Below, in pieces: positions 42,735 through 50,389 of a stretch of 64,000 bases of DNA. This DNA comes from Candidatus Obscuribacterales bacterium (GTDB lineage: Bacteria; Cyanobacteriota; Vampirovibrionia; Obscuribacterales; Obscuribacteraceae), in contig JAHBVO010000002.1 in assembly GCA_019637435.1 (NCBI GenBank), positions 1,589,519 to 1,653,518 on the forward strand, read 5' to 3'. Position numbers and translations under genes: made by a program. The notes under the pieces are model-generated. The model was not told where the DNA came from, made no database searches, and saw only the letters and a list, made by a program, of their open reading frames with translations. Position 1 is the first letter of the stretch; each line of letters opens with the position of its first letter.

Positions 42735-43568
42735 CTACGAATCCACCGAGTCCTGGTTGTTTACCAGTTCCCGTGCCCTCTCAGCCGCCTTGACGACGGC
42801 TTTAATCAGGGTTACGCGCAACTTCCCTTCTTCGAGCTCCATCAGACCGTCGATCGTGCAGCCGGCTGGTGTTGTAACCGTATCCTTGAGCAGTGCGGGG
42901 TGCGCCTTCGATTCGAGAACCATGCGGGCGGCGCCATACATCGTCTGGGCGGCAAGGAATGTCGAGGTGTCACGCGGAATTCCGAGCTTCACACCGGCCT
43001 CAGCCAGCGATTCGATTATGACGTACAGATAGGCTGGACCGCTTGCCGACAACGCGGTTACTCCATCCATCAGGCTTTCGTCGACGAAAACTGCTTCGCC
43101 GACGCACTTGAAAATCGATTCGGCCATCTTGAGATGCTCGTCTTTGGCGTACAAACCGCCGCAAAGTCCTGTCATGCCGGCGTTGTTAACTGCAGGCGTG
43201 TTCGGCATCGCGCGGATGATCGGGATTTGTTTCTTCAATCGTTTTTGCACAAAAGTGGTTGTTACCGATGCTGCAACGGAGATCACGAGCTGGTCCGGCG
43301 TTAAAACATCTTCGATTTCCACCAGAACGTTGTGCATGTTTTGCGGTTTGACGGCCAATATCAGCAGATCTGCGCCACTCGCAACTTTGCGGTTGTCCTG
43401 AGAAACCTCGATTCCGAGCTTCTTGTTGACCCTTTCCGCCGATGCTGCGTGCGCGACGGAACCTGTAATGTCGCCAGTCGTGAGCGCGCCTTGTTTCAAC
43501 AATCCCGAAATCAAAGCTTCTCCGAGTTTTCCGACCCCAATAACACCCAGTTTTTTACCTTTAAGCAT
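42735..43568 (-). CDS. proC: Pyrroline-5-carboxylate reductase
   Basis: 277 residues. Last step of proline synthesis: NAD(P)H-dependent reduction of pyrroline-5-carboxylate to proline. The nucleotide site is GVIGVGKLGEAL near the N-terminus. IRAMPNTPA, TALSASGPAYLYVIIESLAEAG and TVTTPAGCTIDGL are the family's conserved blocks. The start is the ATG at 43568 with GGAG six bases upstream, rather than the ATGs five codons before it. It stands apart from other proline genes. Confidence 0.96.
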   Translation of the reverse strand: MLKGKKLGVIGVGKLGEALISGLLKQGALTTGDITGSVAHAASAERVNKKLGIEVSQDNRKVASGADLLILAVKPQNMHNVLVEIEDVLTPDQLVISVAASVTTTFVQKRLKKQIPIIRAMPNTPAVNNAGMTGLCGGLYAKDEHLKMAESIFKCVGEAVFVDESLMDGVTALSASGPAYLYVIIESLAEAGVKLGIPRDTSTFLAAQTMYGAARMVLESKAHPALLKDTVTTPAGCTIDGLMELEEGKLRVTLIKAVVKAAERARELVNNQDSVDS

Positions 43569-43681
43569 GTATGGCTCCATCAACTCGCGACCAAAGACGT
43601 CTAATTGTAGTATGTCACCGTTCCGTCGTTGGATGTCACGAGTTGGAAGCCTATTGATGTTGTAACGCCTCGAGTTCGTTC

Positions 43682-43712
43682 AAAAGAAAGAGCCAGCTCA
43701 ATGGCTGGCTCT
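43682..43712 (-). terminator. Rho-independent terminator of the 1722-residue surface protein gene
   Basis: AGAGCCAGC (43689-43697) and GCTGGCTCT (43704-43712) form a 9-bp stem with a 6-base loop; on the minus strand it is followed by TTCTTTT. It starts 40 bases after the stop at 43752. Confidence 0.8.
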
Positions 43713-43751
43713 CGGATAGCTCAAATTGCTCGCTCAAATGGCTCGCCCGTA

Positions 43752-46700
43752 TTATTTCGCCCACGCGGTTCTGCTTGGTCGAAACACCTGTTGGAACTCT
43801 CCATTGTTGGCACGTAGTTGCATGAGAACAGCTGCAGTTTTAAGCATGTGATTCGAAATCTTTTTCGAGTTTGGATGCTTTGACTGAATCAAGGCTTTGA
43901 GCGGTCTCACGGCATTAATTGCGTGTGGAACACAAAATTCAGCTGAGAACGCCTTCAGACCGGAGCCAAGATTCTGACTGGTGATTCCGCGATAACCAAT
44001 CATTTGCGCGGGATTTACTTCATCGAAGCTTCTCACGGATTCGCTGGTGATAAATACATGCTGACCGGGCGACAGTCTGATGGATTTGCCCGCGACTGAA
44101 ACCTCGATCGACCCCTTGCGAACATCGTCGAGATCGTAGACCGCGACTCCGTTTGCAAATGCCATCACTAAAGCTACAGACTTTTCTCCGATGCGGATCT
44201 TGCCGACCGGAGTGGTGACTAGAGTGTCGCTTGGTGGAGCGAAGAGAACCGTGCCTCTAGAGACGACCGTTTCCTTAGCTGTTGTATTTTGACTATCCGA
44301 CTCTGCACCGTATACGGTGCCGGGAACTTCACCGCCGGCAAATTCGGTTTCACTTATGTAACCTGGCTGTAGACCAGCTTGAACGCTGTCCACTGTCATC
44401 GCACTGGCTTGGAGTGCTGATGCAAAAGACATTGCGCTATCAACGTTGTTGAGAGCCGTCACCAGATTCGAGTAATCTGGCCGCGTTTGCAAACCGTTTA
44501 GATTACCAGTGGGAACGAAACTCGCTGTCGATACATTTTCCGGAATTGAGAACATTGTTGGTTGAACGCCACTGCTCGCTTCTGGACTCATGCTGTCTGC
44601 CGATAGCGGAAGCGTTCTTGGACCGGCAAATTTGTCTTCTGAAGGTGCCACTGGTGACTGCGTCACTATCGCTGTCGTGTAAGGAGGATCAGCCGTGATT
44701 GTGACGTTGCCACCTAACGAGATCGCTGTGGATGGTAGTGTCCCCGTGCTGAACGTTATATTCGCGTTTAAGGCGTTGAGAGTGTTGTTGGGCGCGAGTG
44801 CGGTTATGCCGTTCGTGCCATAGAACACGGTGCCGGTACCCGTAGTGTTGATAGTCACGTTGGATGGGGTAGGACCTGCAATCTGCGAAATCGTCGGACC
44901 TACTATCAGGCTGATATCACCTGCCCCGGCTGCTGATTTGCCGGCTGAGAAGGTAGCAATCGTTGTTCCTTGTCCGATTACGATGCCGCTCTTCTTTGCG
45001 CCTAGAGTTTGCAGAAGAATCGACTCCGCTCCGGTCGTTCTATTCGCTGCATTCTCGCCAACCTGAATGATGGAGTTAGTGTTTGTTGAAAGTGTTCCAG
45101 TCGTCGTCACAACGCTAATCGAGCCGTCGACCGTTTGTATGTTATTCAACAGAACCGAGCTTTGCGCGTTAAGGCTGAAGTCTCCGTCCGAACCGGAGTT
45201 GAATAGAGTCAACGGAACTTTCTTCGATGGCAATGCGCTGATGTTGACGTTGCCTCCGTTATCTGTGTTAGCCGACAGACCGGGAGTAGAGACGACTATT
45301 GGTGCCAGATTGCTCGCTCCGATGTTGCCACCACCGGTGGAGAGTGACACGAGAACTTTGGCGCCTAAGATCACGTTAGTCGCTTGAGTGATGGCCGCGT
45401 TTCCGCTAATTGCTATGTCAACGTAATTCGTTGCTTTCGCGCTGCCGACCGATTGGTTTAGCGTGATGGCATCAGCGCCGGTGGTGCTGAGCTTGACGCT
45501 GGTTGCAGTCAGGATCGGGGCGTTGATGTTGATCGCACCATCAGCTGCCAGCTCGAACGCGCCTTTCGACAGGGCTGAAACGAGAGAAACCGGTGTAGTT
45601 AAGGAGTTGTATATGTAGGTTGAACCGGTGGCGTTGGACGTGATTGTCGCCGCTTCAGTTTCTAACGGAATCGTATCGGTACCTACTCCACCTCCTGACG
45701 TGGTGAACGTGACTGCCAGAGCGCCAACGCCGTTGTTTACTATTGCGCCACTACCAGTGATGCTCCCGGAAGAAGTCGTCAGGATAGCTACAGGTGTTGT
45801 GCCGTTCAAGTCTATGTCACCGTTAACAATTATATGACCTGCGCCGGTCGCGGTCACTGAAGCCGAATTGATAACGAAGACGTCGCCGCTGAGGTGTACG
45901 GTGCTGGCTGAACTCAAGGTGAAGGAACCTGATCTGTTTGCGTTAGAGTTGATCCTTGTAACTTCTAGACCAGTCTTACTGAGGTTTTGGATATCAATTT
46001 CTGCGCCACGTGTTCTCACATCGAGTGTGGAAGCGTTTATTACAATCGGGCTATCAGCTGTGCCGATGCTTGCTGTGCCAAGTCCAGCATTACCTAAGTT
46101 GTCGTCGTCTCGAAGTACAACATCCTGGGCGACCAGTGTGCCACCAGGGATGATGCCACCAATCCCTGCGCCATTTTCTGAGGACGCCAGAAGAAGTGTG
46201 CCAATGCGACCGAATGCCGACGCTATGGTGCCGGCGATTGTGATGTAACCATTGCCTGTTCCAGCATCGGGGGTCGTCCGTACGTCGAATGTTTGAAGGT
46301 TTCCTGCCGACGAGTCGAGAATTGTTATCTCTCCACCATTCGAGTGGACGAAAACATTCCCTTGAGTGTTAGCGCTCAAGAACTGGGCATCGACATTAAT
46401 GCTACCGTTTCCGCTATTTGTTCCGATGTTGCCGAAGCCGAGACCTTTGACGCCGTCTGCACTGTTTACGGTCGCCAGATTGACGGTCGTCGCAACCAGA
46501 AGCGCGTTATTGTTTGTTGTAATGTTTGCGTTGCCGCCAATCACGCTGGAGGAAGTCAGATTGATTACTGAGAGCAAGCCGGAGCTGGCCTGAATGACAC
46601 CATCGTTGGGAACGGAAATCGCTCCATCGCCGTCACCATCCGGAGTCGTGCTGATATCGATGATACCTAGATTTCCTGCGCGGGCACCAGGCGTACCGGC

Positions 46701-48920
46701 GTTTCCGATGTTTACTGATCCCAAGTTGTTAATGAAGATGTTGCTGCCGGAATTCATCACGAGCACATTGGCTTCTGTCAGAAGTCTGGTCGACTTCTTG
46801 GCCGAGCCTGCGCCGATTCCGCCGGTGCCGGAGGTGAGTGTGACTGTTTGTCCCTGGAGACGACCTGTACCTTTTTGACTCAGCCCTCCTGTGCCACCAG
46901 TCGCGATGGCGGTTATATCACCGTCGCTAGCCAGTACGGAACCGGTAAAGAGTATCGAGCTTCCCGAAAATGTCAGGTTGGCGGGTGTTGTCTCGAAGCT
47001 GCCTGCGCTTATTGCACCGGCGGAATTGAACGTGACTGAAGCGCCGACGGTTTCTGGTTGCGCCGCCATTATTAAAACGTCTCCGCTGTTATTTCCTTGA
47101 ACAGGATTTACTGCGGTCTTAATGATCCCGAGCTTGATTGCTGGAGATTTTGTTGAAGCGGCGCTGTTTCCGCCAATGATAGTTACGTTGCCAGAGTTCG
47201 CAAAGGTGCTTGCTGTATTGATGGATGGTCTAGCTTCGGGGAATATGATGAAGCCGTTGTCCGCGTTGGTTGAAAATGCCGTGAGGACGACGTTACCGCC
47301 GTTGTCCTGCTGATTGCTGCCTCCGCCATTCGCGCTAAGGTTGGAACTCGTATCGATCAAATAGCCAAGATATTTGCTTCCGGAAAAGTCGATATTGCCT
47401 CCCGTTCCGCCTGTGAAACTCACAGTCGCTGTGGCGCCTGTCGGGATAGCATTGCCCGGTGTCGGCACACTCGGAGTGCTGACTCCACCTCCTGCTAGCG
47501 TGATCACCGCGCCTGCCACGAGCGTGACGTTCGTGCTCGGTGTGGCAGTTGCACCGGTCGAGTTGGCTGTGCTGATGTATGCGTTACCAGTGGCGATGAT
47601 GTTGCCGGATGCAAGAATAGTGATATCTTCGCGTGCGATCACCGCGCCATTTATGATGATGTCGCCGGCTGCATTGGCGAAGGTTGGATCACCTGTCAGG
47701 CAGTTGTTGCCGAGGACGAGGGTGCCGTCGTTTGTAGTGACGTGTGCCGCCAGTCCGGTTGTGTTCAGTTTACCGGTGATCTCATCGACGTAGGTTGTGA
47801 TTGTGCCACCACCTCCGGTGACGTTCAAGTCTTTCGAGCTATATGTGCCGCCCAACATCGTGGTGTTGTTCAACTCTGTGTAGAACTCGTCTCGGATGTT
47901 TATGTCTCCTCTCAATGCGGAGAAATTACCACCGGCTCCGTTTATCACCAGGTCTGAGGCAAGCGTTGTGGTGGCGATGTTCAGGTTGCCATTCACGGCG
48001 CTGATATTTCCACTATTGTTTAAGATTCCGTTCCCGGCGAAGACGTTTAAATCTCCTTGTTGTGCCGACACGCTACCACTGTTTGAAATCGCACCAGATA
48101 CAGTGGCTAAATTTAAAGCTCCACTGCTTGAAATCGATCCGGTGTTGTTCAGATCGTGCTCTGCTAATACGGTCAGGTCAACATTTTTAACTAGACCTCG
48201 TTGTCCGGCGAATGCGCTTCCGGTCAAGTCTGTGGAGATCGTTCCGCTGTTGTTGATATCGTCAGCCGAAATCACCCCAGATCTCACTCTGTTGCTGGTC
48301 GACAATCCGTATATCGAACCGAGGTTGGTCAGGTCTCCAGAGAGGTTTACTGAACGGTTGCTGGAAAAATTGTTTATTGCTGAAACGTTCTGGGGGACCA
48401 CAAGGTTGTTGATTCTTGTTCCACCCGGTTGATTCAAATCGAATGAGCCACCAGTGGCGGTGCCTCCGGCACCCACGCTCAACTCTTGCTGATTTTGCGA
48501 CAGCATTTGCTGAACCGCAATGTACTCGGCGGCAGTTACGTGATCGCCCGCACCATAAGTTTGATTTGTGCCGTTGACATTGATGGTTACGTTGGAGACC
48601 CCATCGAATAGCTTGCTGCCGAGCTGAATATTTCTTTGAGCTGATGAAAGATCGAGGTCAAATCGTCTTGTTTCTATGCCGGTGGTGTTGCGGGGGATTT
48701 GCTGATTAAATGCAGGGTTGAGACTGTTCTGCAGTGGAGGAACGAGCGCTTGCATCCTTGCGAGGCGAGCCTCATGTCGGGCGTGCCGCAACTCTCTTGC
48801 CGCATCATCTCTAGCTTCGCAAGGTGCGGCTGAAACCAGCAGGCAGGTACCGGCTGTGACCGGCAGTACTCTTGTAAGTAATAAATCCGCAGCGAGTTTG
48901 ATTCCCGACTGTTTAACCAT
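43752..48920 (-). CDS. Large beta-repeat (haemagglutinin-like) surface protein with FecR-like tail
   Basis: 1722 residues. A basic N-terminus and hydrophobic stretch (VTAGTCLLVSAAPCEA) act as signal peptide. After a coiled, Arg-rich stretch, residues about 100-1500 are Gly/Asn/Thr/Ser/Val-rich strands of the right-handed beta-helix kind (SGDLTNLGSIYGLS, NNSGNISAVNGNLNIATT, GNIIATGNAYISTAN). The usual secretion domain of two-partner haemagglutinins is not evident. The last 200 residues contain a FecR-like part (DTLVTTPVGKIRIGEKSVAL, GKSIRLSPGQHVFITSES) and a helical tail (HPNSKKISNHMLKTAAVLMQ) matching the 3.5-kilo-residue neighbour. The ATG at 48920 has GGAGG nine bases upstream. Likely exported adhesin or matrix protein. 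Confidence 0.85.
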   Translation of the reverse strand: MVKQSGIKLAADLLLTRVLPVTAGTCLLVSAAPCEARDDAARELRHARHEARLARMQALVPPLQNSLNPAFNQQIPRNTTGIETRRFDLDLSSAQRNIQLGSKLFDGVSNVTINVNGTNQTYGAGDHVTAAEYIAVQQMLSQNQQELSVGAGGTATGGSFDLNQPGGTRINNLVVPQNVSAINNFSSNRSVNLSGDLTNLGSIYGLSTSNRVRSGVISADDINNSGTISTDLTGSAFAGQRGLVKNVDLTVLAEHDLNNTGSISSSGALNLATVSGAISNSGSVSAQQGDLNVFAGNGILNNSGNISAVNGNLNIATTTLASDLVINGAGGNFSALRGDINIRDEFYTELNNTTMLGGTYSSKDLNVTGGGGTITTYVDEITGKLNTTGLAAHVTTNDGTLVLGNNCLTGDPTFANAAGDIIINGAVIAREDITILASGNIIATGNAYISTANSTGATATPSTNVTLVAGAVITLAGGGVSTPSVPTPGNAIPTGATATVSFTGGTGGNIDFSGSKYLGYLIDTSSNLSANGGGSNQQDNGGNVVLTAFSTNADNGFIIFPEARPSINTASTFANSGNVTIIGGNSAASTKSPAIKLGIIKTAVNPVQGNNSGDVLIMAAQPETVGASVTFNSAGAISAGSFETTPANLTFSGSSILFTGSVLASDGDITAIATGGTGGLSQKGTGRLQGQTVTLTSGTGGIGAGSAKKSTRLLTEANVLVMNSGSNIFINNLGSVNIGNAGTPGARAGNLGIIDISTTPDGDGDGAISVPNDGVIQASSGLLSVINLTSSSVIGGNANITTNNNALLVATTVNLATVNSADGVKGLGFGNIGTNSGNGSINVDAQFLSANTQGNVFVHSNGGEITILDSSAGNLQTFDVRTTPDAGTGNGYITIAGTIASAFGRIGTLLLASSENGAGIGGIIPGGTLVAQDVVLRDDDNLGNAGLGTASIGTADSPIVINASTLDVRTRGAEIDIQNLSKTGLEVTRINSNANRSGSFTLSSASTVHLSGDVFVINSASVTATGAGHIIVNGDIDLNGTTPVAILTTSSGSITGSGAIVNNGVGALAVTFTTSGGGVGTDTIPLETEAATITSNATGSTYIYNSLTTPVSLVSALSKGAFELAADGAININAPILTATSVKLSTTGADAITLNQSVGSAKATNYVDIAISGNAAITQATNVILGAKVLVSLSTGGGNIGASNLAPIVVSTPGLSANTDNGGNVNISALPSKKVPLTLFNSGSDGDFSLNAQSSVLLNNIQTVDGSISVVTTTGTLSTNTNSIIQVGENAANRTTGAESILLQTLGAKKSGIVIGQGTTIATFSAGKSAAGAGDISLIVGPTISQIAGPTPSNVTINTTGTGTVFYGTNGITALAPNNTLNALNANITFSTGTLPSTAISLGGNVTITADPPYTTAIVTQSPVAPSEDKFAGPRTLPLSADSMSPEASSGVQPTMFSIPENVSTASFVPTGNLNGLQTRPDYSNLVTALNNVDSAMSFASALQASAMTVDSVQAGLQPGYISETEFAGGEVPGTVYGAESDSQNTTAKETVVSRGTVLFAPPSDTLVTTPVGKIRIGEKSVALVMAFANGVAVYDLDDVRKGSIEVSVAGKSIRLSPGQHVFITSESVRSFDEVNPAQMIGYRGITSQNLGSGLKAFSAEFCVPHAINAVRPLKALIQSKHPNSKKISNHMLKTAAVLMQLRANNGEFQQVFRPSRTAWAK

Positions 48921-49303
48921 AATGCTTGTCCTCCAAGGCATGCCAAGACAGACGCACAAGGTCGGCGTCGACCTCTGTTCGTCTGGATTCACGTGTGTTA
49001 GCGGTTTCCCCTGCTTTCGAAAAGCAGTTATTTCCGAGAACGCCTGCCACTCCTAACCGACAGCTAGCTGATGGCAGGACAAATCGTATCCGAAATATAG
49101 TTAATGCGTCCATGCAACGAAGATGAAATCTGACGGGCATTTGCAAGGAAGTTCTTGAAACGGTTCTCTCGCAAGCATTTACGGCATGCTTACTTAAGTT
49201 CAGAAACGCATTTGTCCGATATCGAATTTGCTCCAGCCTGCTGCTTTTAGCGTTGCAAGCTGGAAGCAAAGAGTAAATGTGATCGCGGCCTTGCGCTCGG
49301 GGA
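48921..49303 (-). promoter_or_regulatory. Structured 5' leader region of the surface protein gene
   Basis: 383 bases with no gene. Three hairpins are visible. The first is CAGACG (48949-48954)/CGTCTG (48980-48985), enclosing AGGTCG/CGACCT. The second is CTGCTTT (49011-49017)/AAAGCAG (49021-49027). The third is CCTGCCA (49043-49049)/TGGCAGG (49072-49078), enclosing the palindrome CAGCTAGCTG. Between the first two, on the transcript strand, runs GGGGAAACC, then GCTAACACAC, then GTGAATCC, which recalls pieces of the cyclic di-AMP (ydaO) riboswitch, but the full consensus is not met. The promoter itself was not placed. Confidence 0.4.
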
Positions 49304-50296
49304 CTAGGTGATCGTCAAAACTATCTTGCCTGTTGAACGTCTACTTTCGAGAAGTTTCTGCGCTTCTGCTGCGTCCTTGAGTGGAAATTCGTGATTGACA
49401 TTGAGTTTCAACCAACCAGCTTGTATACCATGGATCACATCTTGAGACCGCATGAGCAGCTCGTCTCTGTCCAACAAGTAATTGAACAAACTGCCGCCGC
49501 AGAGTCTCACCGATTTTTGTTGTAAAACGTTTGGGCTGATAGGTTCGATTCTTCCGCTAGCAGAGCCGAAAACCACTATCGTTCCACGCAAAGATACAGC
49601 CTCCAGATCTCCTGGGAAAGTGTCTTTGCCGACGCCGTCGATGATCAATTCAGCGCCACTGTTGCCGGTGATGCGCTTCACCTCTGTGACAAAATCTTGT
49701 TCCGCGTAATTAATCACGTGGTCGCAACCCGCTTGCAGCGCCAGTTCAGCTTTCTCTTTTGTGGAAACTGTGCCGATAACTTTTGCCTTCAAATGTTTCG
49801 CCCATTGGCAGAGAAGAAGGCCCATTCCGCCGGCAGCAGCGTGTATCAGCACGACCATGTCCGGTTTTGGTTTGGTGTACTCGTTGATCAAATAGTGGGC
49901 AGTCATTCCCTGAAGGGGGAATGCGGCTGCGTCGGTGAAGGACATTGAGTCAGGAATGGGCACGAGACTTGAAGCTGCGACGAGTGCAGCTTCCGCGTAT
50001 GCGCCCGGTTGACCGGTGTACGCGACCCGGTCGCCTATCGAGACCTCTGTGACTCCTTCGCCAATTGCCTCTACGACGCCGCTTCCTTCCAGACCGGGAG
50101 TGATCGGCAAATCGGTCGGATAATCACCGCGACGGCGGTAAATGTCGATGAAATTCAGCCCTGCTGCATGGAGCCGAACGCGCGCTTGTCCGGGTGCAGG
50201 AGCGGGCAAAGAAATCTGCTTAAATTGCAGCACTTCTGGTCCGCCATACTGTTCAATACGAATTGCGTGGATTGATTGCTCTATGTTATCGGTCAC
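49304..50296 (-). CDS. NADPH:quinone oxidoreductase (zeta-crystallin-like)
   Basis: 330 residues, medium-chain dehydrogenase/reductase without zinc ligands. The N-terminal half has GLNFIDIYRRRGDYPTDLPI and PGLEGSGVVEAIG; the NADPH site is IHAAAGGMGLLLCQWAK, and VINYAEQDF follows. These match the Qor group, which reduces quinones by one electron. The start is GTG at 50296 with GGAAGGAG six bases upstream. It is divergent from the membrane glycosyltransferase gene; no functional link to the neighbouring surface proteins is evident. Confidence 0.93.
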   Translation of the reverse strand: MTDNIEQSIHAIRIEQYGGPEVLQFKQISLPAPAPGQARVRLHAAGLNFIDIYRRRGDYPTDLPITPGLEGSGVVEAIGEGVTEVSIGDRVAYTGQPGAYAEAALVAASSLVPIPDSMSFTDAAAFPLQGMTAHYLINEYTKPKPDMVVLIHAAAGGMGLLLCQWAKHLKAKVIGTVSTKEKAELALQAGCDHVINYAEQDFVTEVKRITGNSGAELIIDGVGKDTFPGDLEAVSLRGTIVVFGSASGRIEPISPNVLQQKSVRLCGGSLFNYLLDRDELLMRSQDVIHGIQAGWLKLNVNHEFPLKDAAEAQKLLESRRSTGKIVLTIT

Positions 50297-50389
50297 GCGG
50301 TCTCCTTCCGTTACAGCCAGATGTCTGGTAACGCACTACTAGTAGCGATGAGATCTTAAGCCCGCTTCTGCGTGGAATAGCATTGTTGA

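Noticed and set aside
44830..48432. Pro/Val/Leu-rich plus-strand frames opposite the 1722-residue protein
   Set aside because: Same reason: antisense of a low-complexity gene, no ribosome sites, no recognisable domains.
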